DNA of 64,000 nt from Flagellimonas hymeniacidonis (GCF_008040165.1 NZ_VRUR01000002.1:1240001-1304000); one strand, 5' to 3'; shown: positions 9,090 through 18,461, counted from the stretch's first letter. Numbers and translations are program-made. Notes: generated by a model from the letters alone, not told the origin.

Positions 9090-9094
9090 TCATT

Positions 9095-9841
9095 TTAGGT
9101 TAGCATACCACCATCAACATTAAGCACTTGTCCCGTAACATAGCCCGATAAATCTGAAGCCAAAAACAGACAGGCGTTGGCAACATCTTCTGGGCTTCCG
9201 CCTCTCTTTAGTGGAATTGCGTCTCTCCAACCTTGAACGGTCTTTTCGTCTAATTTATCAGTCATTTCAGTTTCAATAAACCCTGGTGCAATTGCATTGC
9301 AACGAATGTTTCTAGAGCCCAGTTCCAAGGCGACAGATTTTGTGAATCCTATCATTCCAGCTTTAGAAGCGGCATAATTGGTCTGTCCAGCATTTCCTTT
9401 CACCCCTACTACACTGCTCATATTGATTATGGATCCTTTACGTTGTTTTAACATGGTACGCTGAACGGCCTTTGTCATGTTGAAAACCGACTTTAAATTG
9501 ATTTCTATTACCTTATCAAAGTCTTCCTCTCCCATCCTCATCAAAAGGTTATCCTTGGTGATCCCTGCATTATTGATAAGCACATCTATGCTTTCAAAAT
9601 CCTCCAATACCTTTGCTACTAATTCCTCTGATTCTGAAAAACTTGCTGCATTACTCTTATATGCTTTTGCTTTAACTCCCATGCCTGAAAGTTCTTTTTC
9701 CAGCTCCAAAGCTGGTGCTTCGCTAGAGCTATATGTAAAAGCCACATTCGCTCCATGTTGTCCAAATACTTGTGCTATTCCTTTTCCTATTCCTCTACTA
9801 GCTCCGGTAATGATTACATTTTTGCCCTCCAAAAGTTTCAT
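9095..9841 (-). CDS. fabG: FabG, 3-oxoacyl-[acyl-carrier-protein] reductase
   Basis: 248-residue classical short-chain dehydrogenase that reduces 3-oxoacyl-ACP with NADPH in fatty acid elongation. The cofactor glycine motif TGASRGIG is at residues 12-19, NNAG at 90-93, and the catalytic Ser143, Tyr156 and Lys160 are all present. The ATG at 9841 gives the standard length; an upstream in-frame TTG would add three residues and is not needed. It is the first gene of a minus-strand set with the VWA and SPFH genes and has its own -7 box 32 bases upstream. Confidence 0.93.
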   Translation of the reverse strand: MKLLEGKNVIITGASRGIGKGIAQVFGQHGANVAFTYSSSEAPALELEKELSGMGVKAKAYKSNAASFSESEELVAKVLEDFESIDVLINNAGITKDNLLMRMGEEDFDKVIEINLKSVFNMTKAVQRTMLKQRKGSIINMSSVVGVKGNAGQTNYAASKAGMIGFTKSVALELGSRNIRCNAIAPGFIETEMTDKLDEKTVQGWRDAIPLKRGGSPEDVANACLFLASDLSGYVTGQVLNVDGGMLT

Positions 9842-9873
9842 AATGTTCAAAATTTAGTCGTCTGGTTGATAAT

Positions 9874-9881
9874 CAAATATA
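9874..9881 (-). promoter_or_regulatory. -7 box upstream of fabG
   Basis: TATATTTG on the minus strand matches TAnnTTTG and lies 32 bases before the fabG ATG, downstream of the sucD terminator. No convincing -33 TTG is seen at the usual distance, so this is a partial promoter call. Confidence 0.5.
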
Positions 9882-9904
9882 GTTTTTGTTTTACGTATTG
9901 ACGA

Positions 9905-9932
9905 AAAAAAATCCCGTATAGCACGGGATTTA
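9905..9932 (-). terminator. intrinsic terminator after sucD
   Basis: On the minus strand AAATCCCGT and ACGGGATTT form a nine-base stem around a five-base loop, and the second arm runs into eight Ts. It sits 20 bases after the sucD stop and ends the transcript ahead of the fabG promoter. Confidence 0.9.
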
Positions 9933-9951
9933 CAATAGTTTTAACGATTGG

Positions 9952-10824
9952 TTATCCAATCACTTCTTTTACTTTAACGCCTATCTTTGCAGGAGAATCC
10001 ACTACATGGATGCCACATTCGCTCATGATACGTTTTTTAGCCTGAGCAGTATCATCACTACCTCCAACGATAGCACCTGCATGCCCCATTGTTCTCCCAG
10101 CTGGAGCAGTCTCTCCTGCAATAAAACCGACAATAGGTTTTTTGCTTCCGCTTTCTTTATACCATTTGGCTGCATCTGCTTCCAATTGCCCTCCAATTTC
10201 ACCGATCATAACGACACATTCTGTTTCTGGGTCATTTATTAAAAGTTCTACGGCTTCTTTTGTTGTTGTTCCGATAATCGGATCTCCTCCAATTCCAATA
10301 GCTGTAGTAATTCCTAATCCTTGGCGTACTACCTGGTCAGCAGCTTCGTAGGTCAATGTTCCTGATTTAGAAACAATTCCAACATGTCCTTTCTTGAAAA
10401 CAAAACCAGGCATGATACCTACTTTTGCCTCACCAGGAGTAATAACGCCCGGGCAGTTAGGACCAACCAAGGTACAGTCCATATTTTTTATATAATCATT
10501 CGCTTTCACCATATCGGCAACAGGAATTCCCTCTGTGATTGTAATAATCACTTTAATTCCAGCACTAGCAGCTTCCATTATAGCGTCTGCAGCAAATGCA
10601 GGCGGCACAAAAATAATCGTAGTATCTGCTCCTAATTCTCTCACAGCATCTTCCACAGTATTAAAAACAGGCCTGTCCAAGTGCTCTTGTCCACCCTTTC
10701 CAGGGGTAACACCGCCTACAACATTGGTTCCATATTCAATCATCTGACCTGCATGGAATGTTCCTTCGCTCCCTGTGAAACCTTGAACAATTATTTTTGA
10801 ATCTTTATTTACTAGAACACTCAT
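9952..10824 (-). CDS. sucD: SucD, succinate-CoA ligase alpha subunit
   Basis: 290-residue subunit of the TCA-cycle enzyme that interconverts succinyl-CoA and succinate with nucleotide phosphorylation. The phosphohistidine is His248 in [11 protein letters not shown]; the CoA-binding motifs [10 protein letters not shown] (15-24) and GPNCPG (near 121) are present. The beta subunit gene sucC is not in this window, so the two are unlinked here. A -7 box upstream and a strong terminator downstream suggest a separate transcript. Confidence 0.97.
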   Translation of the reverse strand: MSVLVNKDSKIIVQGFTGSEGTFHAGQMIEYGTNVVGGVTPGKGGQEHLDRPVFNTVEDAVRELGADTTIIFVPPAFAADAIMEAASAGIKVIITITEGIPVADMVKANDYIKNMDCTLVGPNCPGVITPGEAKVGIMPGFVFKKGHVGIVSKSGTLTYEAADQVVRQGLGITTAIGIGGDPIIGTTTKEAVELLINDPETECVVMIGEIGGQLEADAAKWYKESGSKKPIVGFIAGETAPAGRTMGHAGAIVGGSDDTAQAKKRIMSECGIHVVDSPAKIGVKVKEVIG

Positions 10825-10847
10825 ATTTTTCTGATTATTACGCTGGA

Positions 10848-10855
10848 CAAAAGTA
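10848..10855 (-). promoter_or_regulatory. -7 box upstream of sucD
   Basis: TACTTTTG on the minus strand fits TAnnTTTG and lies 23 bases before the sucD ATG. A clear -33 element is not visible. Confidence 0.5.
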
Positions 10856-10883
10856 TGGTTTTGTCTATAATATTTAAAGTAAT

Positions 10884-11825
10884 TTATTTGCTATTTCTTT
10901 TAGCATTCTTAAGCAATGAGGGAAGGTTTTTTATAGTTGCCAATTCTTTCATTTTTGCCCTGGCATTTGTTGCCGGGCTACCAAAATACGTTTTTCCGCC
11001 TTCCAAGCTTTCGGCAACACCAGATTGTGCATATACCACGGCTCCCTTACCAATCGTGATTCCACTAATTACTCCAACTTGGCCCCAAAGCGTCACTTCA
11101 TTTTCAACAATTACACAGCCGGCTATTCCCGTATGGGAAGCAATTAAACATTTTTGGCCTATTACGGTGTCATGTCCAATTTGTATCTGATTGTCCAATT
11201 TAGACCCTTGTTTTATGGTGGTGTCTCCTGTGACTCCCCTATCAATGGTACAAGACGCACCTATATCTACATTATCCTCTATTACCACCCTGCCGCCAGA
11301 AAGTAACTTATCAAACCCCTCAGGTCTATTTTTATAATAGAAGGCATCTGCACCAAGTACTGTTCCACTATGAATAGTCACATTGTTCCCAATAACACAA
11401 TTATCATAAATAGAAACATTGGCATGGATAACACAGTTTTTTCCAATCTTTACGTGATTTCCGATAAAAGTGTTGGGTTGAATTATGGTACCGTCCCCAA
11501 TTTCTGCTGTTTCAGCTATTGAACTGGAAGCACTTTTAAAAGGTTTAAAAAAATGAGTGAGCTTATTGAAATCTCTAAATGGATCATCAGAAATTAAAAG
11601 TGCTTTTCCTTCCGGACATTCCACTTTTTTATTGATAAGCACTACAGAGGCATTGGACTCTAAAGCTTTATCATAATACTTTGGATGGTCTACAAAAACA
11701 ATATCACCCTTCTCCACCACATGGATTTCGTTCATTCCAAATATAGGAAAGTTAGAATTTCCAACAAACTCAGTGTTAATTATTTCTGATACCTCTTTTA
11801 AAGTATACGTTTTAGGAAATTTCAT
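10884..11825 (-). CDS. second LpxD-like hexapeptide acyltransferase
   Basis: 313 residues with an LpxD-type N-terminal domain (residues 1 to about 100) followed by a left-handed beta-helix of hexapeptide repeats. The region [10 protein letters not shown] carries a histidine at the position of the LpxD catalytic base. It is the second LpxD homologue in the same operon, differing throughout from the one at 14594-15619, which resembles canonical LpxD more closely. A role in N-acylation of lipid A precursors or of another UDP-sugar is inferred. It lies seven bases after efp. Confidence 0.8.
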   Translation of the reverse strand: MKFPKTYTLKEVSEIINTEFVGNSNFPIFGMNEIHVVEKGDIVFVDHPKYYDKALESNASVVLINKKVECPEGKALLISDDPFRDFNKLTHFFKPFKSASSSIAETAEIGDGTIIQPNTFIGNHVKIGKNCVIHANVSIYDNCVIGNNVTIHSGTVLGADAFYYKNRPEGFDKLLSGGRVVIEDNVDIGASCTIDRGVTGDTTIKQGSKLDNQIQIGHDTVIGQKCLIASHTGIAGCVIVENEVTLWGQVGVISGITIGKGAVVYAQSGVAESLEGGKTYFGSPATNARAKMKELATIKNLPSLLKNAKRNSK

Positions 11826-11831
11826 TCAGAA

Positions 11832-12398
11832 TCATTCTTTTACTCTTTCCATGTATGCACCTTTCTCGGCATCCACTTTGATCTTATCACCTTCATTAAT
11901 AAAAAGAGGCACGTTGATTCTAGCACCGGTCTCCACAGTAGCGGGCTTGGTTGCGTTAGTGGCTGTGTTTCCTTTAACCCCAGGTTCCGTATGGGTAACT
12001 TCTAAAATAACACTGGCAGGCATATCAACAGACAGAGGCATACTATCCTCAGTATTGAACAGAATGGTAACGACTTGCCCTTCCTTAAGTAAGTCTGGAG
12101 AATCCAAGGAACTCTTCTCAAGTGTAATTTGGTTATAATCGTCTGTATTCATGAAATGAAAGGTGTCCCCATCAGCATATAAGTATTGATACGATCTTGT
12201 CTCCACCCGTACATCATCAATTTTATGCCCTGCAGAAAAAGTATTATCAATTACTTTTCCCGTAGTAACACTTTTTAACTTTGTACGGACAAAAGCTGGG
12301 CCCTTTCCAGGTTTTACATGTAGAAATTCTACTATTTTAAAAATATCGTGATTGTATTTTATGCACAATCCTTTTCGTATATCTGATGTACTTGCCAT
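11832..12398 (-). CDS. efp: elongation factor P
   Basis: 188-residue three-domain translation factor that binds near the E site and rescues ribosomes stalled on consecutive prolines. The tip of domain I reads HVKPGKGPAFVRTKLK, with a lysine at the position modified in many bacteria. The middle OB domain and C-terminal domain (ending near DAEKGAYMERVKE) are complete. It sits inside the lipid A operon between lpxA and the second lpxD, four bases after lpxA, so it is probably co-transcribed with envelope genes. Confidence 0.96.
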   Translation of the reverse strand: MASTSDIRKGLCIKYNHDIFKIVEFLHVKPGKGPAFVRTKLKSVTTGKVIDNTFSAGHKIDDVRVETRSYQYLYADGDTFHFMNTDDYNQITLEKSSLDSPDLLKEGQVVTILFNTEDSMPLSVDMPASVILEVTHTEPGVKGNTATNATKPATVETGARINVPLFINEGDKIKVDAEKGAYMERVKE

Positions 12399-12402
12399 AG
12401 TA

Positions 12403-13188
12403 TTAGTTTGAACTGAAATAACCTTTCATAATTCCACGTTGCGAATCTCTAATGAACTGAAGAATTTCGTCTCGCTCTGGAGTTGCCTCCATTTCAGCTT
12501 CAATAATTGAAGCTGCTTGAGAGTTATTATAGTTTCTTTGATAAAGTATGCGGTAAATATTTTGTACCTCTCTAATTTTATGTGCTTCAAATCCTCTTCT
12601 GCGTAATCCTATTGAATTGATTCCTACATAGGAAAGAGGTTCTCGAGCTGCTTTTACAAAAGGTGGCACATCTTTTCTTACCAATGAACCTCCGGTAACA
12701 AATGCATGATTACCTATAGAAACAAATTGATGTACAGCTACCATACCTGCCAAAACAACATTAGTTCCAATCGTTACATGACCTGCAAGGGTAGAGTTAT
12801 TACTGAAAATACATCCATCGCCTATAAAACAATCATGGGCAACATGGCAGTACGCCATAATAAGACAATTGTTTCCAATTACTGTCTTCATGCGGTCCAA
12901 TGTGCCTTTATTAATTGTAGCACACTCTCTAATGGTCGTATTATTTCCAATGTGCACAGTGGTTTCCTCTCCTTGATATTTTAAATCTTGGGGGGTAGCT
13001 GAAATTACTGCACCTGGAAAAATGTTGCAGTTCTTTCCTATTCGAGCGCCTTCCATTATGGTGACATTGGAACCTATCCAAGTACCTTCTCCTATAGTTA
13101 CATTATTATGAATGGTGGTAAAGGGTTCAATCACCACATTTTTGGCAATTTTAGCTCCAGGGTGAACGTAAGCAAGTGGCTGATTCAT
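12403..13188 (-). CDS. lpxA: LpxA, UDP-N-acetylglucosamine O-acyltransferase
   Basis: 261-residue acyltransferase that begins lipid A synthesis by moving a 3-hydroxyacyl chain from ACP to UDP-GlcNAc. The N-terminal hexapeptide beta-helix is clear (for example VVIEPF, VTIGEG, IGNNTTI), the conserved MAYCHVAHDC stretch contains the expected catalytic His, and an alpha-helical C-terminal domain follows. It starts directly after the lpxC-fabZ stop (no gap), and efp follows after four bases. Confidence 0.97.
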   Translation of the reverse strand: MNQPLAYVHPGAKIAKNVVIEPFTTIHNNVTIGEGTWIGSNVTIMEGARIGKNCNIFPGAVISATPQDLKYQGEETTVHIGNNTTIRECATINKGTLDRMKTVIGNNCLIMAYCHVAHDCFIGDGCIFSNNSTLAGHVTIGTNVVLAGMVAVHQFVSIGNHAFVTGGSLVRKDVPPFVKAAREPLSYVGINSIGLRRRGFEAHKIREVQNIYRILYQRNYNNSQAASIIEAEMEATPERDEILQFIRDSQRGIMKGYFSSN

Positions 13189-14601
13189 CTACGATTCTGT
13201 TTTTTTGGTTTTTACAATCTGTGCCATTAGTTCCGCTTCTGAAACTAGTCTGCCATTGGCATAGGCGTAAGCCTGCATATGGCAAATTCCACGTCTTATG
13301 GGTGAAATTAAATCGCATTTAAATATTAAGGTGTCCCCTGGAACGACTTGTTGCTTGAATTTTACATTGTCTATCTTCATAAAGAAGGTAAGGTAATTTT
13401 CAGGATCAGGAACAGTGCTCAATACTAAAATACCTCCCGTCTGGGCCATTGCCTCTACCTGCAGTACTCCTGGCATTACCGGTGCTCCAGGAAAGTGCCC
13501 CACAAAAAAGGGCTCATTCATAGTTACATTCTTTACTCCTACCACATGGGTGTCAGAAAGCTCTAAAATCTTGTCGACCAATAAGAAAGGAGGTCGGTGC
13601 GGAAGCATGTTCATGATTTGGGTGACATCCATCAAAGGGGTCTGATTCAAATCGTAACTAGGAACCTTATTTCTTTTTTCAATCTTCATTATTTTGGAAA
13701 GCTTCTTTGCAAACTGGGTATTTACGTAATGTCCAGGTTTGTTTGCAATAACCTTTCCTTTAATCCTTGTTCCAGCGAGCGCCAAATCCCCTACTACATC
13801 CAACAATTTATGACGAGCAGCTTCATTAGGATAATGAAGTGTTAGGTTATCCAAAATCCCATTTGGCTTTACGGATAGCTTTTCTTTATCAAAAGCTTTC
13901 TCCAACTTTTTCATGGTAGACTCAGAAATCTCCTTGTCCACATATACAATAGCATTATTTAGGTCACCTCCTTTTATAAGGCCGTGCTCTAACAGCATTT
14001 CCAATTCATGAAGAAAACTAAACGTTCGAGCATCTGCAATTTCGGTTTTAAAGTCACAGATTCTTTCCAAGGTGGCGTTTTGCGTACCCAAAACTTTCGT
14101 TCCAAAATCGACCATTGTGGTAATCTTGTATTCATCAGATGGGATTACCGTAATCTCGCTTCCAGTAGCTTCATCTTTGTAGGATATGACATCTTTTACT
14201 ACATATTCTTCTCGATCCTGCTCCTGTTCTACAATTCCAGCTTCCTCCAAGGCTTTTACAAAAAACTTAGAGGAACCATCCATTATTGGAGGTTCTGGCG
14301 AATCCAGCTCAATTAGAACATTGTCAATGTCCAAGCCCACCAAAGCGGCGAGTACATGTTCCGATGTTTGAATCTTTACCCCGTTCTTTTCCAGATTGGT
14401 TCCACGTTGGGTATTTACCACATAATTGGCATCTGCTTCAATAATCGGCTCTCCCTCTAAATCGACTCTCTTAAAAGCAAATCCATGGTTTTCCTTTGCG
14501 GGAACAAAAGTCATTGTAACGTCTTCCCCGGTATGTAACCCTACTCCTTTTAGTGTTACATTTTCTTTTATTGTGCGTTGCTTAGTGTGTGTTTTATTCA
14601 C
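13189..14601 (-). CDS. lpxC/fabZ: LpxC-FabZ fusion: UDP-3-O-acyl-GlcNAc deacetylase / 3-hydroxyacyl-ACP dehydratase
   Basis: About 470 residues. Residues 1 to about 300 are LpxC, the zinc deacetylase committing flux to lipid A (TSEHVLAALVG with a zinc histidine, NKPGHYVNTQFAKKL). The rest is FabZ, the hot-dog dehydratase of fatty acid synthesis (PHRPPFLLVDK, FFVGHFPGAPVMPG). The fusion is a recognised Bacteroidota feature. No ATG exists before the conserved start: GTG at 14601 is preferred, with AAGG eight bases upstream; TTG at 14607 is the alternative. Either way it overlaps the end of lpxD (8 or 14 bases), so it is translationally coupled. Confidence 0.95.
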   Translation of the reverse strand: MNKTHTKQRTIKENVTLKGVGLHTGEDVTMTFVPAKENHGFAFKRVDLEGEPIIEADANYVVNTQRGTNLEKNGVKIQTSEHVLAALVGLDIDNVLIELDSPEPPIMDGSSKFFVKALEEAGIVEQEQDREEYVVKDVISYKDEATGSEITVIPSDEYKITTMVDFGTKVLGTQNATLERICDFKTEIADARTFSFLHELEMLLEHGLIKGGDLNNAIVYVDKEISESTMKKLEKAFDKEKLSVKPNGILDNLTLHYPNEAARHKLLDVVGDLALAGTRIKGKVIANKPGHYVNTQFAKKLSKIMKIEKRNKVPSYDLNQTPLMDVTQIMNMLPHRPPFLLVDKILELSDTHVVGVKNVTMNEPFFVGHFPGAPVMPGVLQVEAMAQTGGILVLSTVPDPENYLTFFMKIDNVKFKQQVVPGDTLIFKCDLISPIRRGICHMQAYAYANGRLVSEAELMAQIVKTKKTES

Positions 14602-15619
14602 CTTCAACCTTTTTTTCTATGGTGTTGATTTTATTTACCAGCTTTGGTAAATTTTTAAAATGGACATATGATTTATTGTAGTCTCCATAATTTAAAGCCG
14701 GAGACCCTTGTAGTACCTCATCATCTTTTACGTTTCTGCCAATACCAGATTGAGCTTGTATTTTCACTCTATCTCCAATAGTAATATGTCCTACAATTCC
14801 AACCTGTCCTCCAATAAGGCAATATTTGCCAATTTTGGTGGACCCGGCGATTCCTGTTTGAGCTGCAATTGCAGTATGCTCACCTATTTCCACATTATGC
14901 GCAATCTGGATTTGATTATCCAGCTTCACTCCTTTTCTTAGTACTGTCGAACCTAGCGTAGCTCTATCGATTGTTGTGCCTGCCCCTACATCCACATTCT
15001 GCTCCAATATGACATTTCCTGTTTGAGGCACTTTACTGTATTCTCCTTTTTCATTTGGAGTGAACCCAAAACCATCAGCTCCAATTATTGCTCCGCTATG
15101 AATAACACAACCATCTCCAATAATGGATTCTGAGTATATTTTGGCTCCAGCAAAAACAACTACGTTATCTCCTATAGTTACATTATCGCCTATATAGACG
15201 TTTGGGTACACCTTTACATTCTTCCCTATTTCTACATTATCTCCTAAATAAGAAAATGCTCCTAAATAAAAACCATCTTCGTAGACTACACTTTCAGATA
15301 TAAAGGAAGGGCTCTCAACCCCAACTTTATTGTTTTTTACCTGATTGTAGTATTCCAATAATTTGGAAAAAGACTTGTAAGCATCTTCCACCTTTATTAA
15401 AGTAGTGGACAAAGATTGCTCTGGAACAAAGTCTTTGTTTACAATAGTGATCGATGCTTTTGTAGAATAGATGTAAGAAGTATACTTTGGATTGGCCAAA
15501 AAAGTAAGGGAGCCTTTTTCCCCTTCTTCTATTTTTGATAGTTTGTGTACAGCAATTTGAGGATTTCCCTCAACTTCTCCCTCTAAAATTCCTGCAATTT
15601 GGGTGGCTGTAAATTTCAT
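14594..15619 (-). CDS. lpxD: LpxD, UDP-3-O-(3-hydroxyacyl)glucosamine N-acyltransferase
   Basis: 341 residues: an N-terminal uridine-binding domain, a hexapeptide beta-helix from about residue 100 to 300, and a C-terminal helix. The catalytic histidine is in IQIAHNVEIGEHTAIAAQ, and the IGADGFGF motif is typical of LpxD. It adds the second hydroxyacyl chain to the lipid A precursor. First gene of the lipid A block; a -7 box lies five bases before its ATG, which would give a leaderless or nearly leaderless message. Confidence 0.96.
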   Translation of the reverse strand: MKFTATQIAGILEGEVEGNPQIAVHKLSKIEEGEKGSLTFLANPKYTSYIYSTKASITIVNKDFVPEQSLSTTLIKVEDAYKSFSKLLEYYNQVKNNKVGVESPSFISESVVYEDGFYLGAFSYLGDNVEIGKNVKVYPNVYIGDNVTIGDNVVVFAGAKIYSESIIGDGCVIHSGAIIGADGFGFTPNEKGEYSKVPQTGNVILEQNVDVGAGTTIDRATLGSTVLRKGVKLDNQIQIAHNVEIGEHTAIAAQTGIAGSTKIGKYCLIGGQVGIVGHITIGDRVKIQAQSGIGRNVKDDEVLQGSPALNYGDYNKSYVHFKNLPKLVNKINTIEKKVEGE

Positions 15620-15624
15620 TTCTG

Positions 15625-15632
15625 CAAAAGTA
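15625..15632 (-). promoter_or_regulatory. -7 box immediately upstream of lpxD
   Basis: TACTTTTG on the minus strand, in the 23-base gap between the HD gene stop and the lpxD ATG, five bases from the ATG. No TTG at a normal -33 distance. If used, transcription would start at or next to the start codon. Confidence 0.4.
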
Positions 15633-15642
15633 ACAAAATTTG

Positions 15643-16869
15643 TTAAACAGCTTCTTTAGGATAACAGCAATAATATTTGGTGACCGTTTTGGAAAGTGCC
15701 TTTAAACTAAGCTGATCTGATTCTTTTAACACATCCGTTATCTTTCCGGTCTTTTTTAGAATATTTATGGTTTGATGTTTTTCATTATAGGCTTTATTGG
15801 AAATCTCTCCCTGAAAAACAAAATACGAAGCTTCTTCTTTTGATATATTATGTCTATTGATTGTTTGTTGTAGCTTTTCTTCCATTTTCGCAGGATCAAT
15901 AGGTTTATTCTTGATTTTTACATTCAGTAGTTTTCTATCAAGAAGCATAAGGCACATCTGAGATAGTACAAAATCATCATGAAACTGCCACGATTTTATC
16001 GCGCTCATAACATCAATATCATCTAATTGCGCAAATCTTTCAAGACCATCAGAATTTAAATTGCTATGGGAAACTTTCTTTAAAAAAAACAATAACGGCT
16101 CACTACCTTTTAAATCTTCATTACTTAGCAGTAGTTTTCTAGCCCTATCCATTATGCGCACAAGTAATTGTTCTGACACCAAACTGGTTTTGTGGAGATA
16201 GACCTGCCAATACATAAACCTACGCGCCATCAAAAACTTTTCAACCGCATAAATTCCTTTTTCCTCTAAAACCAAATGTTCATCAACCACATTGAGCATA
16301 GAAATAAGCCTTTCAGAATTTATATTTCCTTCGGTAACCCCAGAATAAAAACTATCTCGCTTTAAATAATCCAACCTATCCATATCCAGCTGGCTGGACA
16401 CCAACTGATTCATAAAAGGTTTAGGGTATTCTCCTTTAAATATTGAGATTGCCGTTTCCAATCCGCCATTAAATGTCTTGTTCAACTCAAGCATAAACTC
16501 TAACGAGAGCTGTTCATGACTCAAATCTTCAATGATAAACCCTTCAAGCGCATGGGAAAATGGACCATGTCCAATATCATGCAATAAAATGGCGCAAAGT
16601 AATCCGGTTTCTTCTTCTTGTGTAATTTCAACATTCTTCCATCTAAGCACCTGTATGGCCTTGGTCATTAAATGCATACTGCCCAAGGCGTGATGAAATC
16701 GTGTGTGGTGTGCCCCAGGATATACCAAGTAGGACATCCCCATTTGCGAAATTCTTCGCAACCTTTGAAAGTAAGGGTGTGCTATCAGGTTAAAAATAAG
16801 TTCATTTGGAGTTCCAATAAAACCGTAAATTGGATCGTTAAAAACTTTAAGCTTATTGGTTTGCGCCAA
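15643..16869 (-). CDS. HD-domain phosphohydrolase
   Basis: 408 residues of the metal-dependent HD superfamily, in the dNTPase-like subgroup: HHTRFHHALGS supplies the first histidine, LLHDIGHGPFSHALE the HD pair, and DRLDYLKRDSFYSG the last aspartate. The start is a TTG at 16869; no ATG lies near the conserved beginning (LKVFNDPIYGFI), and a -7 box ends 20 bases upstream, which supports this start. The substrate may be a nucleotide, but this is not shown. It is divergent from porX with a 36-base gap, and its -33 element would fall inside the porX coding sequence. Confidence 0.85.
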   Translation of the reverse strand: MAQTNKLKVFNDPIYGFIGTPNELIFNLIAHPYFQRLRRISQMGMSYLVYPGAHHTRFHHALGSMHLMTKAIQVLRWKNVEITQEEETGLLCAILLHDIGHGPFSHALEGFIIEDLSHEQLSLEFMLELNKTFNGGLETAISIFKGEYPKPFMNQLVSSQLDMDRLDYLKRDSFYSGVTEGNINSERLISMLNVVDEHLVLEEKGIYAVEKFLMARRFMYWQVYLHKTSLVSEQLLVRIMDRARKLLLSNEDLKGSEPLLFFLKKVSHSNLNSDGLERFAQLDDIDVMSAIKSWQFHDDFVLSQMCLMLLDRKLLNVKIKNKPIDPAKMEEKLQQTINRHNISKEEASYFVFQGEISNKAYNEKHQTINILKKTGKITDVLKESDQLSLKALSKTVTKYYCCYPKEAV

Positions 16870-16889
16870 GGAAGTTTGTTTTAATTCTG

Positions 16890-16921
16890 CAAAGATAACT
16901 ACTATATGAACAAGATAACAA
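16890..16921 (-). promoter_or_regulatory. promoter of the HD phosphohydrolase gene
   Basis: Minus-strand TATCTTTG (16890-16897) with TTG at 16919-16921 and a 21-base spacer, inside the accepted spacing for Bacteroidota. The -33 element lies within the first codons of porX, so the two divergent genes share DNA for promoter and coding. Confidence 0.6.
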
Positions 16922-18450
16922 TTCTGTGGGTCGATGACGAGATCGACCTTCTAAAGCCCCACATTCTTTTTTTAGAAAATAAAAATTACAAGGTAGTTAC
17001 CAGCCAGAGCGGCCAGGATGCGTTGGATGAAATAAAAAATACACTATTTGATATTGTCTTTTTAGATGAAAACATGCCTGGTCTATCTGGATTGGAAACA
17101 CTAAATGAGCTTAAAAAATATGATGCTTCCATTCCGGTTGTAATGATTACAAAAAGTGAAGAGGAATATATTATGGATGAGGCCATAGGTTCCAAAATCG
17201 CCGATTATCTTATAAAACCGGTCAATCCAAATCAAATATTACTATCCTTAAAAAAGAGTTTAGACAACTCACGCTTGGTTTCTGAAAAAACCACGGCGAA
17301 CTATCAGCAAGAGTTTAGAAAGATTGCCATGGATTTGTCTATGGTCAACAGTTATGAAGAATGGGAAGAACTCTATAAAAAACTTATTTATTGGGAATTG
17401 CAATTGGAAGAAATCGAGGATTCAGGCATGTTTGAGATTTTGGAGTCCCAAAAGGTGGAGGCCAATGCGCAATTTAGCAAGTTTGTAGACAAAAATTATA
17501 GTGATTGGTTCCAAGATAGCGATGGCCCCGTAATGTCCCATACCCTATTCCGAAAAAAGATACAACCAGAATTAGAAGGTAATAAAACCCTATTGGTGGT
17601 CATTGATAATCTGCGTTATGATCAATGGTTGACATTTGAGGAAACCCTTGCGGTTCACTACAAGAAAAAGCATGAGTCATCATATTACAGTATTCTGCCC
17701 ACTGCTACACAATATGCAAGAAATGCGATTTTCTCTGGTTTGATGCCTTTGGATATGGAAAAGCAACATCCAGATTGGTGGAAAAACGATACCGATGAAG
17801 GGGGTAAAAATCTTTTTGAAGCTGAGTTTTTGGGAGCGCAACTGAAACGTTTAGGATTAGACCTTAAATGGGAGTATCATAAGATAAGTAGCCTTAGGCA
17901 AGGGAAACAGCTGGCACAGAATTTTAAGTCGCAAAAAGACAATGACCTCACAGTGTTGGTCTATAATTTTGTAGATATGCTCTCGCATTCCAAAACCGAA
18001 ATGGAGGTGATTAAAGAGTTGGCCGCTAATGATAAAGCCTACCGCTCACTTACTTTAAGTTGGTTTAAAAATTCACCATTGCTAGAAATTATTCAGCATG
18101 CACAAAATATGGGCATGAAATTAATTTTGACCACAGACCATGGAACCATTAATGTAAAACAACCTTCAAAAGTTATTGGAGATAGAGAAACAAGCCTTAA
18201 TTTAAGGTATAAAACAGGAAGAAGTCTTACCTATGAAAATAAAGATGTTCTTGCCACTAAAAATCCGCAGAGCATTCACTTGCCCAACATTAACCTGAGC
18301 AGCTGTTTTATTTTTGCGAAGAACGATATGTTTTTTGCCTACCCCAATAACTATAACCATTACGTAAGCTATTATAGAAATACGTATCAACATGGTGGGG
18401 TATCATTAGAAGAAATAATCGTTCCTTTTGTAGTTTTGGATGCAAAATAA
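16906..18450 (+). CDS. porX: PorX, response regulator with PglZ phosphodiesterase domain
   Basis: 514 residues. Residues 1-120 are a receiver domain with the acidic pair Asp10/Asp11, phosphoacceptor Asp54 (VFLDENMPG) and the conserved lysine in DYLIKPVNP. A helical linker follows, then a PglZ domain of the alkaline phosphatase superfamily: LLVVIDNLRYDQW, ILPTATQYARNA with the putative nucleophilic Thr, TTDHGT and QHGGVSLEE with metal ligands. In Porphyromonas and Flavobacterium, PorX with the kinase PorY controls type IX secretion. No kinase gene is adjacent. tsaE follows directly. Confidence 0.93.
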   Translation: MNKITILWVDDEIDLLKPHILFLENKNYKVVTSQSGQDALDEIKNTLFDIVFLDENMPGLSGLETLNELKKYDASIPVVMITKSEEEYIMDEAIGSKIADYLIKPVNPNQILLSLKKSLDNSRLVSEKTTANYQQEFRKIAMDLSMVNSYEEWEELYKKLIYWELQLEEIEDSGMFEILESQKVEANAQFSKFVDKNYSDWFQDSDGPVMSHTLFRKKIQPELEGNKTLLVVIDNLRYDQWLTFEETLAVHYKKKHESSYYSILPTATQYARNAIFSGLMPLDMEKQHPDWWKNDTDEGGKNLFEAEFLGAQLKRLGLDLKWEYHKISSLRQGKQLAQNFKSQKDNDLTVLVYNFVDMLSHSKTEMEVIKELAANDKAYRSLTLSWFKNSPLLEIIQHAQNMGMKLILTTDHGTINVKQPSKVIGDRETSLNLRYKTGRSLTYENKDVLATKNPQSIHLPNINLSSCFIFAKNDMFFAYPNNYNHYVSYYRNTYQHGGVSLEEIIVPFVVLDAK

Positions 18451-18461
18451 TAGTGGGGAAG

